A stretch of DNA of 64,000 nucleotides from UBA3907 sp033810155 (lineage in GTDB: Bacteria > Bacillota > Sulfobacillia > Fermentithermobacillales > Fermentithermobacillaceae): contig JAPXKJ010000003.1 in NCBI GenBank assembly GCA_033810155.1, forward strand, positions 1-64,000. Direction: 5' to 3'. Of the stretch, positions 43,961 through 53,453 are shown piece after piece. The notes beneath the pieces are model-generated. The model was given only the letters and a program-made list of their open reading frames with translations, did no database searches and had not been told where the DNA came from. Numbering within the stretch: the first letter of the stretch is position 1; each line of letters starts with the position of its first letter. The position numbers and the translations under genes are program-made.

Positions 43961-45610
43961 TCATTGCCTCTGGCCGCGTTCTATCGCTGCCCTACTCTGA
44001 GGCAAGCATTCTACGATGTCTCCGGCGAGTATCCCATAGGAGCCCTTGTTCTCATATGCTATCTCGCCTGCAGTTCCATGCCAAAACACCCCAACAACGG
44101 CACTGTCTAGAGGAGCCAAACCCTGAGCTCCCAGACCTGCAATTACCCCTGTCAAAACATCTCCGGCCCCCGCTGTAGCCATGGCAGCAGTACCCGAAGT
44201 ATTAATAAACAGTTGACCTTCTGGCCCAGCCGTACATGTTCCGGCGCCTTTGAGACAGACAACGCTCTTAGATTCCATGGCTGCTTTTAACGCAATACGC
44301 GGCCTATCCCGGTTCAATTCTGACACACCCATATTACATAGTGTTGCCATCTCTCCGGGATGAGGCGTAAGTATGAACTCACCGTGGAGTTTTGCAAGAT
44401 ATGGCAATCCGCCCAATTCCGCCAAACTAAAGAGCGCATCTGCATCTATCACACAAGGTATGTTCAACACGTGCGGCAACATTTCCTTCAAGAATCCTGT
44501 CTGAGAAAGTCCCCTGCCCCATCCGGGCCCTATAGCTACCGCGTCGCTTTTTTGTATGTTGTCTTTTATCATTCTAAATGATATGGGATCAGGCGTAAAG
44601 ACCTCAGAATCTCCGCAAGGAAGCACCATCACCTCTGGTACCGCCGACGCACAGGCTTCGTAAATCTTGCCGGGGCAAATGAGAGTAACAGTCCCGGCGC
44701 CTGCTCTAAGAGCACCCTTTGCACACAAAACAGACGCACCTGCCATCCCGAGTGAACCTGCTATCACCGTAACATGACCTGACATCCCCTTGTGGTGGTC
44801 TGCTTGTCTCACGGGCAAAAGCGGCCTCACATCTTGTGAGAACACGGCCTGTGTCGTAACCTCAATTGGATTCGTAAGCAAATCCTGGGCACTTTCGGAA
44901 GTGGTGTGCTGTCTCACCGATCCCCCTATACTAACTACACGATCAGGCGGAAAACTCAGGTTCTCTACTATTACATCACCTGCAAACATCCTGCCAGGGT
45001 AGGACAAGAGACCTATTTTGGCATAGCCCATAGTTACAGTGACAGTAGCCCTTATGCACGGCTCATATACTTCTCCTGTATCCGCAGATACCCCTGTAGG
45101 TATATCACAAGCGACAATCGGTGCTCCTTGAGAATTTGCCCATTCTGTGGCGAGATCCAGGGGAAATCTAGGACCCTCTTTTGCCCCAATTCCCAAAAGA
45201 GCATCAATTATGAGGTCAGGCGAGTCTAGCTGATCGAGGATCGCTTGCGGATTTTTATAATGGTCAAGAGAATGCACTTTGATTGGATAGGCTTTCAACA
45301 TCTCATAGTTGGTAAACGCTTCGTAAGGCAGACCTGCTTCTTTCCCAAAAAAGCCCACCTTAACTTCATATCCATGCGCCGCTAGATGCCTTGCGGCGCA
45401 GAAGCCATCGCCACCGTTTTGACCGGGACCCGCAAGAACAACTATGGTTCCTTTACTTCTGGGTTTACGGATACCCCTCCCATCTAAAAGAGCCATGGAA
45501 TGATAAGCCAGGGCCCTCCCCGCATTTTCCATAAGGATAAGAGCCGGAACGCCCATTTTCTGAACCATGCGATCTATCTCGCGCATTTGTTGTGAAGATA
45601 CCAGGACCAC
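43961..45610 (-). CDS. nnr: Bifunctional NAD(P)H-hydrate epimerase / ADP-dependent dehydratase
   Basis: Repairs hydrated NADH and NADPH. The N-terminal YjeF domain (about 1-220) contains VLAGPGQNGGDGFCAARHL and CDIPTGVSADTG. The C-terminal ribokinase-like dehydratase domain (about 260-549) contains GPGWGRGLS, LTPHPGEMA and the nucleotide-site TAGAGDVLTGVI. It has 549 residues, normal for the fusion. The GTG start follows GGAGG at 9 bases. Acetyl/acyl-carrier gene acpS precedes it. Confidence 0.94.
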   Translation of the reverse strand: MVLVSSQQMREIDRMVQKMGVPALILMENAGRALAYHSMALLDGRGIRKPRSKGTIVVLAGPGQNGGDGFCAARHLAAHGYEVKVGFFGKEAGLPYEAFTNYEMLKAYPIKVHSLDHYKNPQAILDQLDSPDLIIDALLGIGAKEGPRFPLDLATEWANSQGAPIVACDIPTGVSADTGEVYEPCIRATVTVTMGYAKIGLLSYPGRMFAGDVIVENLSFPPDRVVSIGGSVRQHTTSESAQDLLTNPIEVTTQAVFSQDVRPLLPVRQADHHKGMSGHVTVIAGSLGMAGASVLCAKGALRAGAGTVTLICPGKIYEACASAVPEVMVLPCGDSEVFTPDPISFRMIKDNIQKSDAVAIGPGWGRGLSQTGFLKEMLPHVLNIPCVIDADALFSLAELGGLPYLAKLHGEFILTPHPGEMATLCNMGVSELNRDRPRIALKAAMESKSVVCLKGAGTCTAGPEGQLFINTSGTAAMATAGAGDVLTGVIAGLGAQGLAPLDSAVVGVFWHGTAGEIAYENKGSYGILAGDIVECLPQSRAAIERGQRQ

Positions 45611-45647
45611 TTCTCAAAACCTCCTTCGCCTAGGCTAATGTCGAAGT

Positions 45648-46046
45648 TTATTGCCTAGGTACTCCAATGGCAACTGCAGCTGCCATCTGGCCATCGTGAG
45701 TAATCGAAATCTCTATGGATTCTAGGTTTTCCTCTTCCATTAGGCGCGACGCATTACCTTTCAGACAAGCGACCGGACGCCCTTTTTCCCTACGTACGAT
45801 CTCAATATCAGTCCACGGGATCTTTGGCCATCCCTCCCCCAAAACCTTCATGACCGCTTCCTTGGCAGCAATAGAGCCAGCCATTCTCTCTATCTGTCTC
45901 CTAGGCCTAGGACTAAGCAAGCAAAACCTGATTTCATCGCATGTGAAGAATCTTTCGAGAAAGAGGTTTTGCCTTGTGCTGTACATCTCTTCGACTCGAG
46001 CTAACGACACCAAGTCAAGTCCTATCCTGAAACCACACGAGTCCAT
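45648..46046 (-). CDS. acpS: Holo-[acyl-carrier-protein] synthase
   Basis: Transfers phosphopantetheine from CoA to acyl carrier protein. The domain has FRIGLDLVSLARVEE, with the Mg-binding Asp, and SIAAKEAVMKVLG. The frame extends to 46127, but the ATG at 46046 gives 132 residues, the normal family size, and follows AGGGG at 8 bases. The discarded part coincides with a stem-loop in the leader. Confidence 0.92.
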   Translation of the reverse strand: MDSCGFRIGLDLVSLARVEEMYSTRQNLFLERFFTCDEIRFCLLSPRPRRQIERMAGSIAAKEAVMKVLGEGWPKIPWTDIEIVRREKGRPVACLKGNASRLMEEENLESIEISITHDGQMAAAVAIGVPRQ

Positions 46047-46062
46047 CAGCATTGCCCCTTTT

Positions 46063-46114
46063 AAAAAAACCAAAATCGCGCCTTCCTTTGCCCACAGATC
46101 ATACAGGAAGGCGC
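46063..46114 (-). promoter_or_regulatory. Leader hairpin and T-run before acpS (possible attenuator)
   Basis: On the minus strand GCGCCTTCC (46106-46114) and GGAAGGCGC (46078-46086) form a perfect 9-bp stem over a 19-base loop. After GATTTTGG comes T7 (46063-46069), then the acpS ribosome site. This resembles an intrinsic terminator placed in a leader, but the 8-base gap before the T-run is longer than usual. The same bases are open in frame with acpS. Confidence 0.4.
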
Positions 46115-46233
46115 TTCTACATTCCATACGTCACGCCGCTATCCCTTCAGTGCCTTCACCTTGTTCTTGATTACTTTTATGTTGCAATTTCACCTCTGAT
46201 TGCAGTATGAGTAAGTAAGAGGAGGTTAGTCAT

Positions 46234-47679
46234 TTGATAGAAAATTTTAGTGTTAGAGAATTTGAAGACTATGTCAGCAAATTGATGGAAAAGACCAAGG
46301 TCCCTGGTATCGCTGTAGGGATCGGCGTTGATGGCAATATGGAGTACTTCAAGGGTTTTGGCCTTTCAGATGTAGAAAAGAACCAGCCAGTAACAGAAGA
46401 CACAGTATTCGGTCTCGCCTCTGTAACCAAATCCTTTACGGCTCTTTGCATAAACCTTTTGGCCGAAGAGAAGAAACTGTCGGTATCCCACCCTGTAAAG
46501 CGATATCTTCCAGAATTCAGTATTCTCCGATCGAACACAGCCGACAAGATGACGCTACACTCTTTCTTGACACATACCTCGGGAATACCACCTCTTCCAT
46601 CCCTCGATTACGTAAACGAACTCAGCATTACTGTAGAAGAGTATTTGGCTGATCCGATGGCTTTGAGAAACAAACCTGACGGTTGCTTGCAAGGGAAACC
46701 TGTGATTCGAACCAACAAAGATCTACTGCGATTTATCGCAAATTACAGTTTCGAACCGCTTGGCCGACCGGGACAATACATGAGTTATTCCAACGATTGC
46801 TTCTCCCTGTTAGGCGAGGTAATCGAAAGGGTTTCGGGTATCTCGTTTGAGCAGTATTTGAAGAAAAATGTCCTGGAGCCATTGGAAATGGACCATACCT
46901 TCATTGATGTGGCCGCTCTGTCTGATTTCGAATTTCAAGGGCTATACTATCGCGACGAAAAAGGTAACCTAGCCAAAGCTCCTTGGAAACACAGAGAAAC
47001 GTTCGTATCGTCAGGATCGTTGAAATCATCTACTAAGGATCTGCTTAGATACACTAGTTTATACATTGAAAAAGGCTTCTGGGGAAGTAATAGGATCTGC
47101 GAAACGGCAACCGCAGATAGAATAACATCGCCTTACTATTCTATCGAAGGCGGAGGTTACTACGGCTATGGATTCCAGGTAGAACCCAGATACTGTGATG
47201 GGGTCACTTTAGTACATCACGGTGGAAACATAGTCGGAGTGGCCTCATATATTGGGTTCATACCCGAAAAGAAACTCTCTGTCTGCGTATTGTCAAATCT
47301 GAGCGGTTTTCCTGCTTCTAAAGTGTTTTTTGCTGCTATAAACGGAATTCTGAATCTCCCACGGAACTACCACGAACCGAAAGTGCCCGCAGCGAGCATT
47401 CCTCCTGAACATTCGGCAAAGTTTACAGGGCTTTACGCATCGGGAGAAGGTACCGAGGTTTCTATCGCCTTCGACGGTAAAAACCTCTACTATATCGTAC
47501 ACGGCAAGAACAGAAAAAGCGTGTATCCCGCAATACCGACCAGTTACAATTCTATACGTGTAGACAGAGATATTGACCTCGAAGATGATGAAGATAGCAC
47601 CGATTTATACTTCTTGTTTGACGCAAAGGGCGATGTCTGGGCAATGCGGCATGGCCTTAGACTCATTAGAAAAGTATGA
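46234..47679 (+). CDS. Class C beta-lactamase-related serine hydrolase
   Basis: Serine hydrolase of the beta-lactamase/PBP4* family, 481 residues. SVTK (S63, K66) and YSN are the first two catalytic motifs, and HHGG acts as the third. No signal peptide is visible, so it is probably cytosolic, with peptidase or esterase activity rather than antibiotic resistance. A C-terminal extension of about 110 residues follows the catalytic domain. The TTG start has GGAGG at 8 bases. A C69 dipeptidase gene follows 48 bases later. Confidence 0.88.
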   Translation: MIENFSVREFEDYVSKLMEKTKVPGIAVGIGVDGNMEYFKGFGLSDVEKNQPVTEDTVFGLASVTKSFTALCINLLAEEKKLSVSHPVKRYLPEFSILRSNTADKMTLHSFLTHTSGIPPLPSLDYVNELSITVEEYLADPMALRNKPDGCLQGKPVIRTNKDLLRFIANYSFEPLGRPGQYMSYSNDCFSLLGEVIERVSGISFEQYLKKNVLEPLEMDHTFIDVAALSDFEFQGLYYRDEKGNLAKAPWKHRETFVSSGSLKSSTKDLLRYTSLYIEKGFWGSNRICETATADRITSPYYSIEGGGYYGYGFQVEPRYCDGVTLVHHGGNIVGVASYIGFIPEKKLSVCVLSNLSGFPASKVFFAAINGILNLPRNYHEPKVPAASIPPEHSAKFTGLYASGEGTEVSIAFDGKNLYYIVHGKNRKSVYPAIPTSYNSIRVDRDIDLEDDEDSTDLYFLFDAKGDVWAMRHGLRLIRKV

Positions 47680-47727
47680 TAGAGAAAGAGTGATCGTGAA
47701 CCATCACCGAGTGGAAGGAGCAGGGAT

Positions 47728-49179
47728 ATGTTTAAAGTAAACAACTTCGAATTAGACCAAGTACCTTATGCAGATATAGTAGAGGACTGCAGCGCAATCA
47801 TAGTAGGAAAGAAGGCATCAGCAACCGGCGAGGTCCTTTTTGGCCACAATGAGGATGACCGAGGCAACAACGTAATGGTGCAATACAGAGTCCCACGGAA
47901 AAAGCACAACCCTGGAGAGTATCTCACTTTCGAACCCGAGTGCGCCAAGATCCCACAAGTCCCTGTGACCTGGGGGTATATTTGGTCCGAAACACGAGCA
48001 AGTTGGAAAGCTCCATTTAGCGACACTTTCATAAACGAATGGGGAGTCGCGATAGCCAGTGATAGCTGCTCAAATTCAAGAGAGGATATGCCAGAACTAA
48101 CAAACGGCGGCATAGGATATGGCTTAGGTCATATAGTGGCTCAAAGAGCACGAACAGCAAGAGAAGGCGTCGAAATTGCAGCGGGCCTTCTGGATAAGTA
48201 TGGGTACACAGCATCCGGTCGGGCATACCAGATTGTCGACAACAATGAAGGTTGGGTGCTTCAAGTTGTAAAGGGCAAGCACTACGTAGCAAAGAGAGTG
48301 CCAGATGATGAAGTCATGTTCATTCCAAACTGGTACACAATTCGAAATGTGGATCTGTCTGACAAAAATAACTACATTGCGTCTGACGACTTAATCACGT
48401 ATGCAATTGACCGGGGATGGTATAAGCCTAGCGTCCCTTCCGATTTCAGCGATTTTGACTTCGCCATCGCCTATCAGGATCCCAATCAGAAACAAGACGG
48501 CAATATCTACCGCCATAAAAATGCTCTCCGCATGATCTTGGGTAAGGAACCCGAAGATGTGAGGGTATTCTCTGTAAGTCCGAAAGAGAAATTGGGAGTA
48601 GAAGATGTGAAGAAAATCTTAAGAACACACTACGAAGGCAAAGACGACGACTTGTCAAACGGATATTCTGTGAACCCTCATAAGACCGGCATCCGCACCA
48701 TATGTACTTCGACCACAATCGAGAGCATAGTCGTGCAGTTCAGAGAAAAGCCTGAACTCACCTGTGTATGGCGTGCACTGCTAAATCCATGTACAAGCCC
48801 CTATGTACCTTGGTATCTGGGCATTGACAAAATACCTACCGGCTTTGGTTGGATTTCACCGGAAACAGGGTTGGCTAATCACTTCAATGTGCCTCTTGCG
48901 GACCTTTCATATCGACCAGGCAGAGCATGGTGGGCATTCCAAGACGTGCAGGATTTGGCAGATGAATCTTATGCCGAGTTCATCGGAAGAATCTCGGAGT
49001 CTAGAGATGCTCTCGAAGAAATGTGGCGCAAATCTCAAAACGAATTTGAAGCACGGGTTTCGGAGACTCTATCAGATGACCCTGAGAAAGCGATAAGGAT
49101 GCTCACAACCTACACTGATAAGCAAGCGCGTTTGGCCTGGACAACATGGAGAAAACTATTCCAAGACTTACTTAGCTAA
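47728..49179 (+). CDS. C69 family dipeptidase
   Basis: Ntn-type cysteine dipeptidase, 483 residues. The probable nucleophile is the Cys of VEDCSAIIVGKKAS, followed by LFGHNEDDRGNN as in PepD/dipeptidase A. TFINEWGVAIASDSC and NNEGWVLQVVKGKHY are further family motifs. The 20 residues before the Cys would be removed if it is the processed N-terminus. It lies downstream of the serine hydrolase and ends at a strong terminator, forming a two-gene peptide-hydrolysis operon. Confidence 0.9.
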   Translation: MFKVNNFELDQVPYADIVEDCSAIIVGKKASATGEVLFGHNEDDRGNNVMVQYRVPRKKHNPGEYLTFEPECAKIPQVPVTWGYIWSETRASWKAPFSDTFINEWGVAIASDSCSNSREDMPELTNGGIGYGLGHIVAQRARTAREGVEIAAGLLDKYGYTASGRAYQIVDNNEGWVLQVVKGKHYVAKRVPDDEVMFIPNWYTIRNVDLSDKNNYIASDDLITYAIDRGWYKPSVPSDFSDFDFAIAYQDPNQKQDGNIYRHKNALRMILGKEPEDVRVFSVSPKEKLGVEDVKKILRTHYEGKDDDLSNGYSVNPHKTGIRTICTSTTIESIVVQFREKPELTCVWRALLNPCTSPYVPWYLGIDKIPTGFGWISPETGLANHFNVPLADLSYRPGRAWWAFQDVQDLADESYAEFIGRISESRDALEEMWRKSQNEFEARVSETLSDDPEKAIRMLTTYTDKQARLAWTTWRKLFQDLLS

Positions 49180-49194
49180 CAGCAAAGATAGAAA

Positions 49195-49222
49195 GGGGAA
49201 CTTGTCCAGTTCCCCTCTTTTT
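49195..49222 (+). terminator. Rho-independent terminator after the C69 dipeptidase
   Basis: GGGGAACT (49195-49202) and AGTTCCCC (49208-49215) form a perfect 8-bp stem with a TGTCC loop, followed by TCTTTTT. The opposite strand carries AAAG-rich flanks and may also terminate glmM transcription coming the other way. Confidence 0.87.
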
Positions 49223-49245
49223 CCATCTTCGGAGACATTGGTAAC

Positions 49246-50577
49246 TTATGACCCGATTTCCTTTTCAACGATTGTCTTTAGGTAGTCAATACATCTTTCA
49301 ACGATTGCGGGGTCTTCTGATTCTACCATGATCCTCACGACTGGTTCAGTTCCTGAAGCCCTTACGAGGACTCGCCCTACTCCTGATAATTGGCTGCTGA
49401 TCTCTTTTACAGCTTCTTGCACCTTGGGAAGGTTGGCTATTTCGTCCGGACACGGAGCCTTCACGTTTACCTGAACTTGGGGAATCTCCTTAACGACTGA
49501 AGCAAGTTCTGAGAAAGGAGACCTCGACCCTGCCAGTATCTCACCTATGCATAGTGAGGTCAAAATACCGTCTCCGGCATGTAAAATGTCACCTATGATT
49601 ATGTGACCCGACTGTTCGCCACCTAGGCTATATCCCCCCCGAAGCATCTCTTCAAGAACAAACCTGTCGCCAACTTGGGTTCTAATCAATTTGACGCCAT
49701 AGGAAGAGAGGCAGCGCTCCAAACCATAATTAGACATAACTGTGCCTACAACAGTGTTTTTGGACAGCCGCCCATTTTGAGCCATATGAAGCCCGATGAT
49801 AGCCATCAATTTATCGCCGTTTATCACATTCCCTTTCTCATCTACTGCTATACATCTGTCACCATCACCATCATATGCGAATCCTGCATCATAAGAGCCC
49901 CGTGCTACCTCAGATGCCAAAGAATCAGGGTGTGTGGAACCACACTCGCAATTTATGTTGAATCCGTCAGGAGAAAAATTCATGAAATCAGCATTTGGAC
50001 ACAAGAAACGCCACACATCGCGAGCGATCGTAGAAGTAGAACCATTCGCAGTATCGATTAGGACCTTAAGATCCGATAAATCTGTAGCAGGCAGAGCTTT
50101 CAGAAAATCGCTGTACGAGTTCACAAGATGACTGCCTCGTATGACTTTACCTATCTCTTTTCCAACGGGCCACGGGCCTCCATCTTCTCGGTCAGAAATG
50201 ATCTTAGAGATGGTGACCTCAGCCTCATCCGAAATCTTCATCCCATCAGAGCCAAATACTTTCAGCCCATTGTACTCGAACGAATTGTGGGATGCGGAGA
50301 TCATCACACCCCCGCTTAGGTCAAAGTGCGTGATGATGTACGAAAGTCCCGGCGTGGTGATAACACCCAGCTGGATCACGCCTCTTCCTGTAGAACAAAC
50401 TCCAGCTGTAAGAGCAGCTTCTAGCATGTCGCTGGAAACCCTTGTATCTTTTCCAACACAAATTGGTCTGTCATGTGATAGCAGAAAACCTACCGCCCTA
50501 CCCAACCTAAAAGCTATTTCACAAGTCAAGTCCTGATTAGCAATCCCGCGAATACCATCGGTCCCAAATAAGTTCAA
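49246..50577 (-). CDS. glmM: Phosphoglucosamine mutase
   Basis: Converts glucosamine-6-phosphate to glucosamine-1-phosphate for peptidoglycan. FGTDGIRGIAN opens the protein, MISASHNSFEYNG contains the phosphorylated Ser, DGDGDRC binds metal and GEQSGHII and RASGTEPVVRI follow. The frame reaches 50598, but the TTG at 50577 has a GGGGGTG ribosome site and gives the standard N-terminus (443 residues). Last gene of the cdaA-cdaR-glmM operon. Confidence 0.96.
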   Translation of the reverse strand: MNLFGTDGIRGIANQDLTCEIAFRLGRAVGFLLSHDRPICVGKDTRVSSDMLEAALTAGVCSTGRGVIQLGVITTPGLSYIITHFDLSGGVMISASHNSFEYNGLKVFGSDGMKISDEAEVTISKIISDREDGGPWPVGKEIGKVIRGSHLVNSYSDFLKALPATDLSDLKVLIDTANGSTSTIARDVWRFLCPNADFMNFSPDGFNINCECGSTHPDSLASEVARGSYDAGFAYDGDGDRCIAVDEKGNVINGDKLMAIIGLHMAQNGRLSKNTVVGTVMSNYGLERCLSSYGVKLIRTQVGDRFVLEEMLRGGYSLGGEQSGHIIIGDILHAGDGILTSLCIGEILAGSRSPFSELASVVKEIPQVQVNVKAPCPDEIANLPKVQEAVKEISSQLSGVGRVLVRASGTEPVVRIMVESEDPAIVERCIDYLKTIVEKEIGS

Positions 50578-50641
50578 AGCACCACCCCCACATTTCAAGC
50601 AAAACCATCAGATTACCAAGGGCCTCCCTCTGCCGGCAGAA

Positions 50642-51856
50642 CTATCTCTTGGTCAGAGTTAACTTGACTTTTGGCGGTTTTATGTCTACTTGGAGGATAT
50701 CCGCGCTGACTCCTTCAAGAGCATCGATCTTGTACGCCACCACGAGGTCATGGGTTCCCTCGCCTCTCCCCTGAGCGTCTATGTAAACTGTTATGTCTTC
50801 GCTCCGGATCTTACGAACAAGGTCGCTCCTGCCGGTAAGAACGACGTTTACTGTGGCAGGCTCTATGCTCCAGGTATATCCTACAGGCGGAGACTCTAAT
50901 TGCACTATGACATCTTCAAGGGTGCGAGTTTCGATCTCTTCGATTATGTCTACCTTAACGACAACTTGCTGCGTTTGACAACTAACGCCAGTAGGAAGGC
51001 TGAGCGAAACTGTAGTCTGGAAGGCGCTATCCTTTCCCGAAACATCCACAGGCTTCGTACCTATCCAATTTATGGTATCGATGATGCTTTTGTCTCCCCG
51101 GATTTTAACTTGCTGCGGATTGGCTACAATAGGCCCAATCGTGTACCCATCTTTCGGAGTCCCGCTGACGACGACCTGGACCGGTACGAGTTTGGCCGGA
51201 GGTAGTTTTTGCAAAGGTACCAAAACTTCTATCTCCGAAGGTTCAATCTGTATACCAGACAGCTCGTTTCCTGCCGCATCTACTGCGACGAGTTTGGCCG
51301 TTGCGTTAACTTCGCTCGTTGCTCCGGTTATATCCACTACGGCGTAAACGTGGTCTACTTTCTCAACAAATCTTTTGGCCCCTCTTACAGTCACAGCATT
51401 TACAGATGGCATTGGCATACCCTTTTCGTAGTCTTCGCCCGGACTACCCTGCACTTCTACCACAACGCCTACTTCGGCAGAACTCATGACATCAAGTTCA
51501 AAGGCGACTGTTGCCGGGCTTATCTCGACTACCTTGATGCCATAGGGTACATCAACGTGAGGAGTTGTAGAAAAAGAACCTGGTTCAACTGAAGAAAGAT
51601 CAACCTCAACCTTTAATTTCCCGGCGTCCAGCTCATCTAGGGTTCTTGTCCGTCCCTCTAGCGTCACTGTTACCTTATCGGGATTTGTCGACACGATCAT
51701 CATTCCGTCTTGAACCATAGCAGGAACTACATCCAAGACAAAGCTACGCCGTTCAATTGGATTTTTGTCATTGAAAACCTGTGCCCAAACAACAACGGCG
51801 AGGATGATAGCAATGATTTTCGCGGTGAGGTCTTTAGACATTGCCGCCTTAATCAT
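50642..51856 (-). CDS. cdaR: CdaR, YbbR-domain regulator of diadenylate cyclase
   Basis: Membrane-anchored regulator of CdaA. Its 404 residues have one N-terminal membrane helix (TAKIIAIILAVVVWAQVF) and then about four extracellular YbbR repeats, each ending in a pattern like PxxVxVxG. The start overlaps the cdaA stop by 4 bases. Placement between cdaA and glmM is the standard operon. Confidence 0.92.
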   Translation of the reverse strand: MIKAAMSKDLTAKIIAIILAVVVWAQVFNDKNPIERRSFVLDVVPAMVQDGMMIVSTNPDKVTVTLEGRTRTLDELDAGKLKVEVDLSSVEPGSFSTTPHVDVPYGIKVVEISPATVAFELDVMSSAEVGVVVEVQGSPGEDYEKGMPMPSVNAVTVRGAKRFVEKVDHVYAVVDITGATSEVNATAKLVAVDAAGNELSGIQIEPSEIEVLVPLQKLPPAKLVPVQVVVSGTPKDGYTIGPIVANPQQVKIRGDKSIIDTINWIGTKPVDVSGKDSAFQTTVSLSLPTGVSCQTQQVVVKVDIIEEIETRTLEDVIVQLESPPVGYTWSIEPATVNVVLTGRSDLVRKIRSEDITVYIDAQGRGEGTHDLVVAYKIDALEGVSADILQVDIKPPKVKLTLTKR

Positions 51857-52758
51857 CTGTCATACCCCCGGCCGAAAATCCCAGAGATGTGCTGCATATC
51901 GAGACTTTCCATAAGTTTTTCCTTGAGAGTTTTGGCATCCAATCCACGTATAAGCCTCCCGCCGTCAGCAAACGATACAATTCCAGTTTCCTCGGACACA
52001 ACCACTGAGACTGCGTCAGACACCTGAGTAACGCCTATAGCGGCCCGGTGTCTGGATCCCAATTCTATTGCAACGGGATCTTGAGTAAACGGAAGAAAAC
52101 TAGCCGCGACGGCTATTCTGTCTTCTCTTATTATGCAAGCACCGTCGTGAAGAGGGCTGCCGGGATTGAAGATGTTCTTAAGCAGTTCACGACTGACTAA
52201 AGCGTCAAGCCTAACGGCATCTTCCATATACTCTTCAAGCCCCGTCTGCCTTTCTAGCACGATAAGCGCGCCGATTCTATCTGAAGACATATCGAAACAA
52301 GCGGACACTATCTCGTCAATTGTCCGCTCAATGGATTCTCCGCCTGACTTCAGAAAGGAGCGTGAAAATATCTTACCGCGACCGATTTGTTCAAGAGCGC
52401 GCCTGAGCTCAGGCTGGAAAACGACGGGTAACGCAACAAGAAGCATTGTTCGTATTTGCACCAAAAGCCAGTTGACAGTGTAGAGCCTGGCCCACTGGGT
52501 TAAAGAGACAAGAAGTAGCAGTATGATGATACCCTTGAGAAGTTGAACAGCCCGCGTACCTTTGATCAGCGTATATATCTTGTAGAAGAAATACGCGACC
52601 AAAGCGATATCGATAATGGCCAATATAGCATCTTGCCAAGTGAAAAACTTGAGTTGCTCTAACAAGTGCCCGAACACATCCTTTCCATTGCGTATAGGAT
52701 AACACTCAGACAAGCGCGGATAAACCCTTTTTTTGAAGGACTGTACCACAAGCGACAT
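51853..52758 (-). CDS. cdaA: Diadenylate cyclase CdaA
   Basis: Makes c-di-AMP, which controls potassium and osmolyte transport and cell-wall stress. Three membrane helices (about 44-110) precede the DAC domain. The catalytic DGA (205-207) and RHR (236-238) motifs are intact. The N-terminus is about 30 residues longer than usual; the true start may be internal, although no clear alternative ribosome site was found. It starts the cdaA-cdaR-glmM operon. Confidence 0.95.
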   Translation of the reverse strand: MSLVVQSFKKRVYPRLSECYPIRNGKDVFGHLLEQLKFFTWQDAILAIIDIALVAYFFYKIYTLIKGTRAVQLLKGIIILLLLVSLTQWARLYTVNWLLVQIRTMLLVALPVVFQPELRRALEQIGRGKIFSRSFLKSGGESIERTIDEIVSACFDMSSDRIGALIVLERQTGLEEYMEDAVRLDALVSRELLKNIFNPGSPLHDGACIIREDRIAVAASFLPFTQDPVAIELGSRHRAAIGVTQVSDAVSVVVSEETGIVSFADGGRLIRGLDAKTLKEKLMESLDMQHISGIFGRGYDR

Positions 52759-52804
52759 CTGTTTGATAAACCCGCTGCATTCTGTAATTATCTTGCCTCA
52801 GCAT

Positions 52805-52832
52805 TTGATTCGTGCATAGGATTGTGTATCAT
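52805..52832 (+). promoter_or_regulatory. Promoter for the orphan PK-domain / cupin PGI operon
   Basis: TTGATT (52805-52810) and TATCAT (52827-52832) are 16 bases apart, about 40 bases before the GTG start. It lies in the 116-base region divergent from cdaA. Confidence 0.5.
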
Positions 52833-52874
52833 TGATATTAGCGGCAGATAATTAGTGTAAGGAGGTGGATTTGC

Positions 52875-53435
52875 GTGACAGTTTACTTTGAAAAGCCCGG
52901 ACGCTCAAATACCGAAGACACTGCTTCCATCGCGCTCAATCGTGCTAAGGAACTCGGCATAAAAAACATAGTTGTAGCCTCAAACACGGGACAGACCGCG
53001 CGCTTTTTCATTGATGACAACATCAACCTGACTTGTGTAACCCATCAATCCGGTTTCCGCGAGCCTGGATGCAACGAGATGAGTGAAGAAGAAAGGGTAA
53101 GCCTTGAGTCAGAAGGCGTAAAAGTCCTAACCACTACCCATCTTTTCGGCAACGTAGAAAGAGCGGTGACCAACAAATTCGGAGGATTGTATCCAGGTGG
53201 GATTATTTCCCACACGCTTCGCATGTTTTCCCAAGGAACGAAAGTAGCTGTAGAGGTGGCGGTCATGGCGCTAGACGCCGGTATGATCCCCTACGGCGAA
53301 ATGATAATATCAGTAGGAGGAACAAGCGGTGGGGCTGATACCGCACTTGTCCTTCTTCCAGCTCATTCTAACAATATATTCGATACCCAGATATTGGAAA
53401 TACTATGCAAACCGCTTAAACCGAGAAAACAGTAG
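52875..53435 (+). CDS. Pyruvate kinase C-terminal-like (alpha/beta) domain protein
   Basis: A 186-residue stand-alone version of the C-terminal regulatory domain of pyruvate kinase, without the catalytic barrel. NTEDTASIALNRAKELGIKNIVVASNTGQTARFF shows the domain start. Its ligand and role are unknown; similar orphan domains occur in anaerobes and archaea. The GTG follows GGAGGTGG. It precedes a cupin phosphoglucose isomerase by 18 bases, linking it to sugar phosphate metabolism by context only. Confidence 0.85.
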   Translation: MTVYFEKPGRSNTEDTASIALNRAKELGIKNIVVASNTGQTARFFIDDNINLTCVTHQSGFREPGCNEMSEEERVSLESEGVKVLTTTHLFGNVERAVTNKFGGLYPGGIISHTLRMFSQGTKVAVEVAVMALDAGMIPYGEMIISVGGTSGGADTALVLLPAHSNNIFDTQILEILCKPLKPRKQ

Positions 53436-53453
53436 CATTTTGGGAGGATGTTA

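Noticed and set aside
46047..46127. 27-residue N-terminal extension of AcpS
   Set aside because: Family proteins begin near the FRIGLDL motif; the ATG at 46046 has a suitable ribosome site and the extension overlaps a leader hairpin.
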